In this document: piece by piece, positions 1 through 8,463 of the stretch
How positions within the stretch are numbered: position 1 is the stretch's first letter
Layout of the letters: every line of letters starts with the position of its first letter
Virus record (IMG/VR): IMGVR_UViG_3300022939_000171
Coordinates: 1-21,574 of that record
DNA: 21,574 bases
From: a virus
Direction: 5' to 3' (one strand)
Program-made: the position numbers and the translations under genes
Notes under the pieces: generated by a model
What the model saw: the letters and a program-made list of their open reading frames with translations, nothing else
What the model was told of the DNA's origin: nothing
The model's database searches: none

Positions 1-743
1 ATGTTTTGTGTGATGACCATGTGTTGATTCTCGTCTCTGGCGATAAGGCTAATGATTTTAGCCGATCCCTCCATAAGCTTAAGCTCTCCAAATGCGAACG
101 AACATGCGAAGGAGACATAGAACCTAATTCCTTCCAGGATGTTAACGGTTGCGACAGCTCTAAAGAGTTTTCTTTTGAGTTCATACCTTGCTTTGTGTGC
201 GTAATCAACACCTTCCAAAGCGTGTACCCACTCTTGTGAATTGTCATACTCGTGGGCAAGATTGATAAATTCATCATAGGCAGCGGTGACCGATGCTGCT
301 CTCTCCATGATTTGTGGATCTTGTAAGATCGTATCAAATACTTCAGAGGTGTTTGGATAGACGTTCTTAATGATGTATGTGTAAGAACGTGAGTGGATCA
401 TCTCCATAAACTCCCACACACCCATACATGCTTCCAATTCTGGAAGGGAGCAGTAGGGGGTGAATGCCATACCAGGACCACGACCCTGAACAGAATCAAG
501 CATAATCTGATACTTCAGATTAGAAGTAAAGATGTGCTTCTGCTCAGGACGAAGTGTTTGGTAATCGGAGCGATCCTTTTGAAGGGAGACCTCCTCAGGT
601 CTCCAAAAATAACTTAGTTGTTGTTGGGTTAACTTTTCAAAAACTGGATATTTGTAGGAGTCGTATCTCTGAACTCCAAGTGGTTTGCCAAAAAACATTG
701 GTTGCTTCTTGGTGTCAACTTCTTCAGCATTGAAGACGGTCAT
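1..743 (-). CDS. nrdB: Ribonucleotide reductase class Ia small subunit NrdB (partial, C-terminus beyond the window)
   Basis: Translating the minus strand from ATG 743 gives 247 residues open to the window edge. They match the radical-generating beta subunit of class Ia ribonucleotide reductase. The di-iron ligands are all visible: D83, E114, H117, E204, E238 and H241. The radical tyrosine is Y121 in HSRSYT. With NrdA the enzyme reduces ribonucleoside diphosphates to dNTP precursors for phage DNA synthesis. The gene follows nrdA after 34 bases. An AGAGGGG stretch lies about 17 bases before ATG 743, which is rather far, and the frame stays open upstream, so a slightly longer start with an unusual initiation codon is possible. 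About 140 residues of the usual ~390 are missing off the left edge. Confidence 0.96.
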   Translation of the reverse strand, partial: MTVFNAEEVDTKKQPMFFGKPLGVQRYDSYKYPVFEKLTQQQLSYFWRPEEVSLQKDRSDYQTLRPEQKHIFTSNLKYQIMLDSVQGRGPGMAFTPYCSLPELEACMGVWEFMEMIHSRSYTYIIKNVYPNTSEVFDTILQDPQIMERAASVTAAYDEFINLAHEYDNSQEWVHALEGVDYAHKARYELKRKLFRAVATVNILEGIRFYVSFACSFAFGELKLMEGSAKIISLIARDENQHMVITQN

Positions 744-777
744 TGCTTGTACTGCTGACCCCTCTTTAATATTCTTT

Positions 778-3084
778 TTAAACTGCACAGGACTCACAAG
801 TATCCTCCTCTGTGGTTAAAATTTCGTTTAGCAGACTATCCAGTTGTTGATTAGTTTCCTTGGTTTCTTCTACCTCATCTGACTTTAGATCGTGGGTGTT
901 TTGATAGTAGGAAGTTTTCCAACCATACTTATATGTAGTTAGAAAATCATTTGCCATCACACTCACTGGGACTTCATTATCTGGATACTGTTCTGGGTTG
1001 TAACTCCAGTTTCCACTGATGGCTTGATCGAAGAATTTCTGCATGACTGCAACCACATTGATGTAGCCAGTGTTATTAGGCATGTCCCAAAGAAGAGTGT
1101 AACTATTCTTGAGCGTATTGTATTGAGGTACAATTTGCTTGAGGGGACCTTTCTTCGACTTCTTAATGGACAAGTATCCACGAGGAGGCTCGATTCCATT
1201 GGTAGCGTTTGACACAACGGAACTGCTCTCCGAAGGCATCTGTGCGGACAGAGTGCTGTGTCTGAGCCCATAGAGTTGGATACAATTCCTAAGATACTCC
1301 CAATCATAGTTTAACTTGTTCGGAACGATTTCGTCTACGTCTTTTTTATATGTATCAATAGGAAGAATACCTCTTGAATACTTGGTTCTTTCAAATCCTT
1401 CACAGGGTCCCTTCTCTCTAGCAATCTCACATGAAGACTTGAGAAGACAGAACTGGAAGACCTCTGTCAAATCATGAACTAGTTGCCATGCTTCAGGATC
1501 ATCATACTTCACACCATGCTTGGCAAGGTAATGTGCCAAACCAATGTATCCAATGCCCAGAGAACGACGAGCAAGGGTGCTTCTCTTAGCAGCCTCTACA
1601 GGATAGTTCTGATAGTCAATCAACTCCTCCAGACCCCTCACAGCGAGGTCACAGAGTTCTTCCAAATCTTCTAGCTGTTTCAACTTACCAACGTTGATAG
1701 CAGACAGAATGCACAGAGCAATCTCACCTTTAGAATCATCAATATGATCAACTGGTTCTGTAGGGAGAGTGATCTCCTGGCACAAGTTACTCATGTTCAC
1801 TTTATCATCAAAGGAACTATGAGAGTTGCAGTGGTCGATGTTCATGATGTACAAACGACCAGTCTCTGCACGTTCCTTCAGGATGTCAAGGATGAGTTTC
1901 TGTGCTCCGATAGTCTTGCGAGGAATAGACTCGTCTCGTTCATAACCCACATAGAGATCGTCAAATGAATCAGTACCAAAAGCGTCATAGAGACCTGGTA
2001 CGTCATGCGGTGAGAAGAGGCTAATCTCTTCATTCTTAATGAAACGTTCGTAGAAAAGTTTTGAAATCTGGATTGAGTAGTCAAGTTTTCTAACACGGTT
2101 ATCCTCAGTGCCTTTGTTGTTCTTCAGAACAATGATGTCTTCTATCTCTTGGTGCCAGATTGGGAAGTGGACAGTCGCTGAGCCACCACGAATTCCATTC
2201 TGTGTACAGCAGCGGACAGTTGACTCAAACTTTTTAAGGAATGGTACAACACCTGTGTGTTGAACTTCTCCCCCTCGGATCTTAGCGTTGATGCCACGGA
2301 TTCTGCCTGCGTTGATACCGATGCCCGCCCTTTGTGCAACATATCTGCCGATAGCCATATCAGAACTAAAGATGCTATCGAGGGTGTCATCAACATCAAC
2401 AAGCACACAGCTAGCAAATTGTCGAAGTGGAGTTCGCACTCCTGCCATGATAGGTGTGGGAATGTTGATTTTGTGTCTGGAGATTGCGTCATAGTATCTC
2501 TTAACGTAGTCCAGTCTTGTCTCTACAGGATACTTGGCAAACAAGGTTGCAGAGATCAGCAAATACATGAACTGAGGTGTCTCATACACTGCCCCAGTGC
2601 TTCTATCCTGCACTAGGTATTTATCTACAACCTGCCTCAAACCAGCATAAGTGAACAGCAAATCACGATCGTGGTCGATGAATGTTTGCATCTTCACAAA
2701 ATCTTCTTCTGTGTAAGATTTCAGAATAGCTTGGTCATAAACACCATTTTCTACACACTTCTTGGTGTGAGCGTAGAGTTCAGGAGTGTCATGCATACGA
2801 CCATACAGACTCTTCCTCAATGCGAACAGAAGCAAACGTGCTGCAACAAATTGATAGTTGGGTGTTTCCAAATCAATCAAGTCACTAGCAGCACGAATCA
2901 GGATCTCCTGAATTTCTGCTGTTGTAATACCGTCATAGAACTGAATACCAGACTTCATCTCAACCTGACTGGCAGAGACACCTGCAAGTCCTTTACATGC
3001 CTCGTCAACCATGAGATGCATCTTCTCTAGATCCAGAGATTCAATGCGACCATCTCTCTTCTTAACCTTGATCCCGTTGCTCAT
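778..3084 (-). CDS. nrdA: Ribonucleotide reductase class Ia large subunit NrdA
   Basis: This 768-residue protein is the catalytic alpha subunit of class Ia ribonucleotide reductase. An N-terminal ATP-cone is present (KKRDGRIESLDLEKMH and following), so dATP/ATP activity control is possible. Catalytic motifs match E. coli NrdA: the SCVL cysteine, NLCQE (Asn, Cys and Glu of the active site), the second redox cysteine in EIALC, and the YY radical-transfer pair in SYYQNT. The C-terminal redox pair is CESC, a CxxC, whereas E. coli has CxxxxC. ATG 3084 is preferred over GTG 3096 because it overlaps the primase stop as ATGA and has AAAAAGG just upstream. The gene lies between primase and nrdB, fitting early expression and dNTP supply. 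Confidence 0.97.
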   Translation of the reverse strand: MSNGIKVKKRDGRIESLDLEKMHLMVDEACKGLAGVSASQVEMKSGIQFYDGITTAEIQEILIRAASDLIDLETPNYQFVAARLLLFALRKSLYGRMHDTPELYAHTKKCVENGVYDQAILKSYTEEDFVKMQTFIDHDRDLLFTYAGLRQVVDKYLVQDRSTGAVYETPQFMYLLISATLFAKYPVETRLDYVKRYYDAISRHKINIPTPIMAGVRTPLRQFASCVLVDVDDTLDSIFSSDMAIGRYVAQRAGIGINAGRIRGINAKIRGGEVQHTGVVPFLKKFESTVRCCTQNGIRGGSATVHFPIWHQEIEDIIVLKNNKGTEDNRVRKLDYSIQISKLFYERFIKNEEISLFSPHDVPGLYDAFGTDSFDDLYVGYERDESIPRKTIGAQKLILDILKERAETGRLYIMNIDHCNSHSSFDDKVNMSNLCQEITLPTEPVDHIDDSKGEIALCILSAINVGKLKQLEDLEELCDLAVRGLEELIDYQNYPVEAAKRSTLARRSLGIGYIGLAHYLAKHGVKYDDPEAWQLVHDLTEVFQFCLLKSSCEIAREKGPCEGFERTKYSRGILPIDTYKKDVDEIVPNKLNYDWEYLRNCIQLYGLRHSTLSAQMPSESSSVVSNATNGIEPPRGYLSIKKSKKGPLKQIVPQYNTLKNSYTLLWDMPNNTGYINVVAVMQKFFDQAISGNWSYNPEQYPDNEVPVSVMANDFLTTYKYGWKTSYYQNTHDLKSDEVEETKETNQQLDSLLNEILTTEEDTCESCAV

Positions 3085-4049
3085 ACCTTTTTCCACTCAG
3101 TAAATTTTAATTTTGCTTCTAACCCAGAATATGTATTTGATTCTACCAGAGATTGAACATCGTGTCCAGCAAGAACCATATCATTGATGTCTTTTTCTTT
3201 TATGTTACTTGGCCAGATGACGACCCTTTGCCCTCCTGATATGCATTTGTCAATACGATTAACAATTTCTCGATTACGGGGTTCGTTATCGTAAACAAGA
3301 ACAACATCGCTTCCTTCAAGACAACTAACGTCACCGTCACTGCCACACAGAGCCACACTATTGTTGAGGAAAGTGCTGTCAAAGGGTCCTTCGACCACAT
3401 AGACTGGTAGTTTTTTATTGATACCGTCAAGTCCATAAATTTTTGGTTCATCCTCATCCAACATGATGGTAATATATTTAATCGAGTTCTTTCTTAGAGA
3501 TCTTCCTTGAAATCCGATTAGGTTTTTATTTCGATATAAAGGAATTACAATCCTAGGCTCTTCAAGAACATTGTCTGCAAAAGTTTGTTTATATGAATTA
3601 ACAAACTCCTTAAACTTCTCAGCAAAATAAAATTGCTTCGGGTCAATCTTTCGTTTCTCAAGATAGGTTCTACCACTTTCCACTTCAGAGCATAAAGGGA
3701 GAACGATACTGGTCTTAAACGTAGGTTTCTTAAAATCAAATTTAGGCTCATCTGCAACGAAATTCTTACCTGTGAATCCTTCCTTAAACTTTTCCATGGT
3801 GTATTCACCATGAAGCGTTGAGTCAACCTTCTTCAGAAAGTTATTAAACGACATTGAAGCACCACAATTATGGCACTTGAAATTAGTGTTTGTTTTTACT
3901 GCGTAAAGATAACCCCTAGCTTTGTTCCTATTCTTCTGAGAATCTCCACAGATAGGACACCTAAAATTATAGAGGTTAGGTTTTACTCTCTTAAATTTTT
4001 GAAGTCTTGCTGATATAAGACCAACGTATTTCGAATCAATTAGATCCAT
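3081..4049 (-). CDS. 61: DNA primase gp61
   Basis: This 322-residue DnaG-type primase makes RNA primers for lagging-strand synthesis with helicase gp41. An N-terminal zinc ribbon is visible (C31, C34, C59, C62), followed by a TOPRIM-like core with E220 in VVEGPFD and the acidic cluster D254-N-E256 in LVYDNEPR. T4 gp61 is of similar length (342). The start overlaps the preceding coiled-coil/membrane gene by 14 bases and the end overlaps nrdA by 4 bases, suggesting translational coupling. It lies some 8 kb from the helicase gene, separated by a late-type gene block. Confidence 0.9.
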   Translation of the reverse strand: MDLIDSKYVGLISARLQKFKRVKPNLYNFRCPICGDSQKNRNKARGYLYAVKTNTNFKCHNCGASMSFNNFLKKVDSTLHGEYTMEKFKEGFTGKNFVADEPKFDFKKPTFKTSIVLPLCSEVESGRTYLEKRKIDPKQFYFAEKFKEFVNSYKQTFADNVLEEPRIVIPLYRNKNLIGFQGRSLRKNSIKYITIMLDEDEPKIYGLDGINKKLPVYVVEGPFDSTFLNNSVALCGSDGDVSCLEGSDVVLVYDNEPRNREIVNRIDKCISGGQRVVIWPSNIKEKDINDMVLAGHDVQSLVESNTYSGLEAKLKFTEWKKV

Positions 4050-4440
4050 TCACCAGAGTATTCCCTGGCACTATCATACTCGTTTGTACTGGTGGTGTCA
4101 AGACTTGAGATAAAATCCTTTGTCCAATGGGGGAGAGCATCACACTAACAACTGCTAATGCTCCTGCGATGCTCCACATCTTTTTTTCTAATACCCTCAA
4201 CCTATCATCAATAAGACGGATATCTCTTTCACATCCTTTCTTGATTATATTAGTTTCTCTCTTTACTTGCTCGGATAATCTATCTAACTTCTCAAATAAA
4301 ATTTCGTCTACTCTATCTTGCTTATCTAATTTTTCATTATGTACTGCAAGAAGTTTCCCCATTTGAATGGAGTTTTCTTGGAGACTATCTACAACTTTTT
4401 CTAACCTTTCAATTATTGCTGTGTTAAGATTTTGATCCAT
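4036..4440 (-). CDS. Small coiled-coil protein with one membrane segment
   Basis: A 134-residue protein. Residues 1-87 are highly charged and heptad-like (repeated Leu/Ile with Glu/Lys/Asp), predicting a long coiled coil. One hydrophobic segment follows at about residues 88-104, and the tail after it is short and polar. This layout resembles XhlA-type lysis-associated proteins, where a cytoplasmic coil is anchored by a C-terminal membrane helix, but sequence identity to that family is not evident and a lysis role is only an analogy. It overlaps the genes on both sides. The function is unknown. Confidence 0.75.
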   Translation of the reverse strand: MDQNLNTAIIERLEKVVDSLQENSIQMGKLLAVHNEKLDKQDRVDEILFEKLDRLSEQVKRETNIIKKGCERDIRLIDDRLRVLEKKMWSIAGALAVVSVMLSPIGQRILSQVLTPPVQTSMIVPGNTLVNGSN

Positions 4441-4624
4441 CCTTCGTCATCCACATTTTACGATATCCCTTCCCGTAAATGTATCTTTTCTTTTTCTTTT
4501 TTACTGGTGGTTGATCTGGTGGGAGTCCTGCAATAGCACCTCCGCTGGCATTGTTGGTAGGAGCACCAGCAAATCCAGCATCTTCATGAAAATATTCGAT
4601 TATCTTTTGCAGTCTCTTATCCAT
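4424..4624 (-). CDS. Conserved small protein with a basic tail, 66 aa
   Basis: The start is placed at ATG 4624, which overlaps the upstream stop as TAATG. An upstream in-frame ATG at 4651 lies inside the preceding gene. The N-terminal 20 residues (DKRLQKIIEYFHED) look helical. A Gly/Pro/Ala-rich linker follows and then a strongly basic, aromatic tail (VKKKKKRYIYGKGYRKMW). It resembles a small protein that I recall recurring in T4-like cyanophages beside the 123-residue upstream gene. No function is known to me; the basic tail could bind nucleic acid or a virion surface. Confidence 0.7.
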   Translation of the reverse strand: MDKRLQKIIEYFHEDAGFAGAPTNNASGGAIAGLPPDQPPVKKKKKRYIYGKGYRKMWMTKDGSKS

Positions 4625-4995
4625 TAGATTAATTGCAATTGCTCTAAGCAATAATCATCTTGTAAGATATTATCCAAATCAGAACGTGGATGCTCTGGAA
4701 TTCTATTCAAAAATATTAAAAAACTTTTTGTTGATGACCAAAGTTCTTCGTCAAGTTTAAAGAATAAAAGAGGAACAGCGGCATCTCCAAATACATTAAA
4801 AAGAACAATCAGGTGATTGAGAATCAAATGTGTCCTCAACTCACCCGTGTTCTTATATCTTTTCAACAACCTCTTGACGTACTTGATACGCTTCAAGTCG
4901 TCTTCAAAGTCTTCCTTCGTGATTGCCTGGGGATTTTCGTAATTTTTAATAGCAAAAAGGAGATAGTTATTATCGTTCAAATCATCAAATCTCAT
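4624..4995 (-). CDS. Conserved cyanophage protein of unknown function, 123 aa
   Basis: An all-helical-looking protein starting MRFDDLNDNNYLLFAIKNY, rich in Leu, Asp and Lys. It contains a hydrophobic stretch at about residues 56-80 (LILNHLIVLFNVFGDAAVP) that looks more like a buried core helix than a membrane anchor. The start lies 4 bases after the structural-protein stop, so the two are probably co-transcribed late. No catalytic motif is visible. I recall this family as widespread next to tail or structural genes in T4-like cyanophages, but the role is not known to me. Confidence 0.72.
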   Translation of the reverse strand: MRFDDLNDNNYLLFAIKNYENPQAITKEDFEDDLKRIKYVKRLLKRYKNTGELRTHLILNHLIVLFNVFGDAAVPLLFFKLDEELWSSTKSFLIFLNRIPEHPRSDLDNILQDDYCLEQLQLI

Positions 4996-4999
4996 TTAA

Positions 5000-5989
5000 T
5001 CAGACATCAGTAGGATAATTAATACCGAATGCACCAGTTTGAATACCAGACATAGCAACCAGAGTTTCTTTCTTGACTCTCAAGTTACCGTGCATATCAA
5101 TATATGTAGTAACACCGACCCATCCTTGATCTGCTCCTTGATAGGCAACAGAGTTTCCAGAAGTGTCTGTGGAAATACCATAGACGATTCTATCGTATCC
5201 ACCAGCAAGTGCTTGGAATTCAATCAGAGCACCATCAGCAATCTCAGCAGTGACACCAGATGCTAAGGAAATAACCTTATCGCTAGTGAATGTCAGTTGA
5301 TCACCTGCACTGATTGCAGAAGAAATTGTGGAAGCAATACTGATTGTAGTAGCACCGATACTAAGGATCGTTGCCGAAACATCAATACCACCAACTTCAA
5401 CATCAACACTGTCACTAGCAACGACACCAGCGGGAGCAACGACAGGAATCAAATCAGTACCAATACCAGCAGCCTGGTCAGCACTTGCAAGTGCAGTTCC
5501 AAGTCCAGCAAACTGAATGACAGATCCATCATTCAGAACACCTTGTCTAGCATGACCACCAACAGTCAGATTCAGACCAGCAACAGATTGGTCAATTGCA
5601 ATATTGGCAGTACCAATAGCAACAGTTCCATTGACGGTTGCTTCTGCAATCGTTCTGTAAGATGGTTGAGTATCGTGCTTTTGACTATATTGATGATCCA
5701 GAACACTAGATTTTGGAAGTTCACTTACACCATACTGTGTAGCACCTGCACCGATAAGAGCAGGATTCAATCCAGCAGTTGAACCAATTGTAAGAACACG
5801 ATCACTAGTAATACCGATAACAACGGCATCACCATAATATGTTCCTACTCCACCACGAACACCGAAACGGATAAGTTGTCCAACTGTAATATCAGTCGAA
5901 AAGGTTGTACCAGTTCCCGTTACGGTATTACCAGAAAGGCTTACGGTTCCAAAAGTCTGGATGTTATCGTCGTTACCCCAGAGAGCCAT
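5000..5989 (-). CDS. Glycine/threonine-rich virion structural protein
   Basis: A 329-residue protein very rich in Gly, Ala, Thr, Ser, Val and Ile and poor in Cys. It has alternating beta-type patterns such as VSLSGNTVTGTGTTFS near the N-terminus and repeated VAIG/ISIAS/VISLAS strands. This composition and the MALWGNDDN start are typical of cyanophage virion structural proteins (fibre, neck or decoration type). A perfect T4-type late promoter, TATAAATA, lies 34 bases upstream of the ATG, supporting late expression. There is no enzyme motif. Which virion part it belongs to cannot be told from sequence alone. Confidence 0.8.
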   Translation of the reverse strand: MALWGNDDNIQTFGTVSLSGNTVTGTGTTFSTDITVGQLIRFGVRGGVGTYYGDAVVIGITSDRVLTIGSTAGLNPALIGAGATQYGVSELPKSSVLDHQYSQKHDTQPSYRTIAEATVNGTVAIGTANIAIDQSVAGLNLTVGGHARQGVLNDGSVIQFAGLGTALASADQAAGIGTDLIPVVAPAGVVASDSVDVEVGGIDVSATILSIGATTISIASTISSAISAGDQLTFTSDKVISLASGVTAEIADGALIEFQALAGGYDRIVYGISTDTSGNSVAYQGADQGWVGVTTYIDMHGNLRVKKETLVAMSGIQTGAFGINYPTDV

Positions 5990-6022
5990 GTCTTAACTCG
6001 CAATTACGTTTTACCTAAGGAT

Positions 6023-6030
6023 TATTTATA
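6023..6030 (-). promoter_or_regulatory. T4-type late promoter TATAAATA
   Basis: The minus strand reads TATAAATA, the exact T4 gp55-dependent late consensus, ending 34 bases before the ATG of the structural protein at 5989. Transcription would be expected to start near 6017. It lies in the short intergenic gap after the 67-residue gene. Confidence 0.85.
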
Positions 6031-6031
6031 A

Positions 6032-6235
6032 TCAACCAGCTTCACGATTTCTGATTGCAGCAGCAACAGCCTCAAGGAGTTTGTCGTCTGCATCGGTTTT
6101 GGTCAGTTTAACTGCCTTACCGAGAATATGCAAACAAATTTCGATAAGTTTTTCACCAAGTTCCGCATCATCGGGAATCTTAGCAATGGCAGCGTCAACA
6201 ATCTTAGATGCTAATGGAAGTAAAAATGCCAACAT
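6032..6235 (-). CDS. Small amphipathic-helix protein, 67 aa
   Basis: Begins MLAFLLPLASKIVDAAIAKIP, a moderately hydrophobic N-terminal helix, followed by an acidic/Leu-rich helical region (DDAELGEKLIEICLHILGKAV) and a short charged end. It has its own late promoter motif (AATAAATA) 25 bases upstream and lies just ahead of the structural protein. Candidate roles are a small virion component or a membrane-active protein, but nothing in the sequence settles this. Confidence 0.7.
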   Translation of the reverse strand: MLAFLLPLASKIVDAAIAKIPDDAELGEKLIEICLHILGKAVKLTKTDADDKLLEAVAAAIRNREAG

Positions 6236-6258
6236 GATTTTAAGAGCAGATAGCGCTC

Positions 6259-6393
6259 CTATTTATTCATCTCACTATTTGCTAAATCAATTATTGTATA
6301 CACATAATACGAAACACCTGCCAAGAGAATGATCAACATGATGATCACACTCCAGACAGGTTCGTCAGTAATTACTTTCTCTGGGAAAGTCAC
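6259..6393 (-). CDS. Small single-pass membrane protein, 44 aa (GTG start)
   Basis: A 44-residue reading frame starts at GTG 6393, overlapping the previous stop codon (GTGA). It encodes [14 protein letters not shown], then a strong hydrophobic segment at about residues 13-34 and a short polar tail. The tight overlap and the good membrane segment argue that it is real. No spaced Shine-Dalgarno is seen beyond the purine run AAGAAGAA directly before GTG, so translational coupling is likely. The last codons contain the late promoter motif for the next gene. Function unknown; a holin-like or envelope role is possible. Confidence 0.6.
   Translation of the reverse strand: MTFPEKVITDEPVWSVIIMLIILLAGVSYYVYTIIDLANSEMNK
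6260..6267 (-). promoter_or_regulatory. Late promoter motif AATAAATA
   Basis: The minus strand reads AATAAATA, fitting the NATAAATA late consensus, 25 bases upstream of the 67-residue gene start at 6235. It lies inside the last codons and stop of the 44-residue membrane-protein gene. Confidence 0.7.
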
Positions 6394-7256
6394 TTCTTCT
6401 TGATTGACTTTCTAATAGCTTCGATTCTTTTTGCCATAGAGTCAACTTCAGGTACTGGTTCCGACTTTGACTTTGGATAACTACCAAGTCTTTTATCCTT
6501 CAGATTATCATATGATTCTTCGTCAAACTCCTTTTTAGCATATCCCATCTTGGAACCATAGGGACGACGACCAGATGCTTTGTCCTTAGCACGAATTTCT
6601 GCCTGAGCACGGGCAGCTGCTGCACGACCTTCTTTGGTCTTTGGACGACCATACTTATCCCAGGATGCTTCCTTCATTGATCCACGAGTTCTTTCAGCCT
6701 TATCATGATCAAAGTTTGGATCCTTCATGGGATCATAATCCTTGAATAATTTAACTTTCTTACCCTTATATTTCGATGTTACTCTATCAGCGTATTCTTT
6801 AGGTGACTCACCAGGTTCTCTTGCCTCATCAACCTTTTTCTTCTCTAATTTATCAAGTGCTTTTTGATTTGCCTTGATTGCTTTGTCATATCCACCACCT
6901 GGTTTGCCAACACCACCATGCTTTCCACCAGGTCTACCGAATGGATCTTTCTCTTCTTTAACTTCAGGGTTGATGACGACCTTATTCTTTACCTTCTTTT
7001 CGGTAATTTCTTTCTCGTCATCAGTGCTCGCAACCGCAGTCGCTGCTTCCTCCTTTAGTTTTTTTTTTCGCGCAATAGCAGCACCAACTGCCTTGCGACG
7101 ATTCAGGAGATACTTATCTGTCTTGTCATGATCACCGTCATTATCGATGTCCTTATCTTCCTTGCCCACAGCATCAAGTTTTTCGGACATGAAAACGTTT
7201 GCCATCGCACGAAGAGTGATGGTCTCAGAGTTTTCTTGGATAAAGTTATCAGACAT
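6390..7256 (-). CDS. Highly charged, largely disordered protein with an EF-hand-like loop
   Basis: A 288-residue protein dominated by Lys, Glu, Asp, Arg and Gly, probably mostly disordered. Near the N-terminus residues 36-47 ([12 protein letters not shown]) match a complete EF-hand/dockerin-type calcium loop with acidic residues at positions 1, 3, 5, 9 and 12 and Gly at 6, followed by [17 protein letters not shown] Gly-rich stretch ([16 protein letters not shown]) and a basic, Ala/Arg-rich C-terminal third follow. A late promoter motif lies 31 bases upstream. Context and composition suggest a virion or assembly protein; no enzyme motif is seen. The start overlaps the nucleotidyltransferase gene by 8 bases. 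Confidence 0.75.
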   Translation of the reverse strand: MSDNFIQENSETITLRAMANVFMSEKLDAVGKEDKDIDNDGDHDKTDKYLLNRRKAVGAAIARKKKLKEEAATAVASTDDEKEITEKKVKNKVVINPEVKEEKDPFGRPGGKHGGVGKPGGGYDKAIKANQKALDKLEKKKVDEAREPGESPKEYADRVTSKYKGKKVKLFKDYDPMKDPNFDHDKAERTRGSMKEASWDKYGRPKTKEGRAAAARAQAEIRAKDKASGRRPYGSKMGYAKKEFDEESYDNLKDKRLGSYPKSKSEPVPEVDSMAKRIEAIRKSIKKK

Positions 7257-8463
7257 TTCTACCAGATCCAGTCTTGTATATGTTTTTATTTATGAGGGAT
7301 TTAACTTTGTCGTTAGGAGTCAACTTCTCAACGTACTTACGATAAGAATCAGTGCCCACTCCACGTTGGGAAGCGGGAACACCTGCCCTGTCAGTAAATG
7401 TTTCTGTGATATCACGAATCCAGGACTTAAACATCAGTCCCTCTTTGGTCACTGCGATGATGTGGTTAGCACCTTTACGAATAACACGACCAATCAAACC
7501 AGTATTGAGACTCTCAACAAGAGTTCCTACATTGAATACTTTTTCATTAATATAGTTCTCACGAAGACTCTTCCAATCAAACTTAGGAGCAATCTCCCAA
7601 GTCTCTGCCTTAACAGACATACTCTTACGAACAGTATTGAAGAGTTGTTGTGCAAGTTTTGGTTTTGTTCCTGGTGGAAGACCAGCAGCAAATCCTTCTG
7701 CGTCACCATCAATTGCTAACTTTCTAAGTTTAGATGCAGACATACCTTCGACGCCTTCAGCATCGGGGTCCCGCTCTCCTGCAGAGATGACGTTAATCTC
7801 ATCAAAATTATAGAGTTGCCCGTTGTACTTATTTGCGAGGGTCTCAAACTCTTTCTGTCTATCAGCACCAACCACGATGTTGACACTGGCAAATCCTTCG
7901 ACATCTGCTTGCTTCAATGCATCAAGAATAGTTTTAATGCTAGCATCAAATACAATGTTGTTAGCATGATCAGGGAACAACTGCTTCATGAACTCTACTT
8001 TAGTCTGAGAGTCCAGAGGATTTTTCTTTGCGTCCTGAGAGTGAGAGGGATAAACGTAATACTGTTCACCATCAGCAGTATCTGCAATGGTGTCTAAAAG
8101 TTTTGCGTGTCCAGCAGTTGGAGGATTGAAACGACCGAAACCAAGAGTGACTACCCCTCTAGTCTTTTCGACCTCCTGCTCAGGTTCGGCTTCTGGTGCA
8201 GCTTGTTGCGCTCCCTGATCATTGCCAGCAGGGGGTTCGTCGGGGAGTGCTTGTCTTGCTGCTGCTCCTGGTTTATCAGGATCTGTTCCAGCAGAGGGTC
8301 TCCTTCCACTGGAGAAAACCAATTTGCCATCGACTGTCCTCGCAACTACTTTACCGCTTGGATCTACCCAACCACCATGACCATCACCAGAAAGACCTAA
8401 CCTCTTGGCTTGTCTGGCAGCTTGAGTAACACTTTCAGATAGAAATCTAGAAAAACTTTTCAT
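7249..8463 (-). CDS. Cytidylyltransferase-like nucleotidyltransferase with extra N- and C-terminal modules
   Basis: A 404-residue protein with three parts. Residues 1-55 (with [23 protein letters not shown]) form a small module, followed by a Pro/Ala/Glu linker to about 100. Residues 103-285 are a HIGH-type nucleotidyltransferase core: [13 protein letters not shown] at 108-120 supplies the (T/H)xGH nucleotide-binding motif, VVGADRQKE lies at 197-205, and [10 protein letters not shown] at 241-250 corresponds to the ISSTxxR motif. Residues 308-353 ([20 protein letters not shown] and following) look like a small beta-barrel add-on. Family members join a nucleotide to a phosphorylated acceptor, such as NMN or a polar headgroup; the substrate here is unknown. 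It overlaps the ligase-like gene by 4 bases (ATGA). Confidence 0.82.
   Translation of the reverse strand: MKSFSRFLSESVTQAARQAKRLGLSGDGHGGWVDPSGKVVARTVDGKLVFSSGRRPSAGTDPDKPGAAARQALPDEPPAGNDQGAQQAAPEAEPEQEVEKTRGVVTLGFGRFNPPTAGHAKLLDTIADTADGEQYYVYPSHSQDAKKNPLDSQTKVEFMKQLFPDHANNIVFDASIKTILDALKQADVEGFASVNIVVGADRQKEFETLANKYNGQLYNFDEINVISAGERDPDAEGVEGMSASKLRKLAIDGDAEGFAAGLPPGTKPKLAQQLFNTVRKSMSVKAETWEIAPKFDWKSLRENYINEKVFNVGTLVESLNTGLIGRVIRKGANHIIAVTKEGLMFKSWIRDITETFTDRAGVPASQRGVGTDSYRKYVEKLTPNDKVKSLINKNIYKTGSGRNV
7287..7294 (-). promoter_or_regulatory. Late promoter motif CATAAATA
   Basis: The minus strand reads CATAAATA (NATAAATA consensus), 31 bases upstream of ATG 7256 of the EF-hand-loop protein. 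It lies inside the 3' end of the nucleotidyltransferase gene. Its spacing agrees with the other late motifs in this block. Confidence 0.65.

Noticed and set aside
4036-4440. Calling the coiled-coil membrane protein a lysis protein
   Set aside because: Only the topology resembles XhlA; there is no lysis gene beside it and no sequence motif to support the name.
5297-5782. 161-residue plus-strand frame opposite the structural protein
   Set aside because: A Ser/Asn/Thr/Cys-rich shadow of the low-complexity minus-strand gene; no plus-strand gene is supported anywhere in the window.
7147-7719. 190-residue plus-strand frame
   Set aside because: It lies antisense to two well-supported minus-strand genes and shows no domain pattern.
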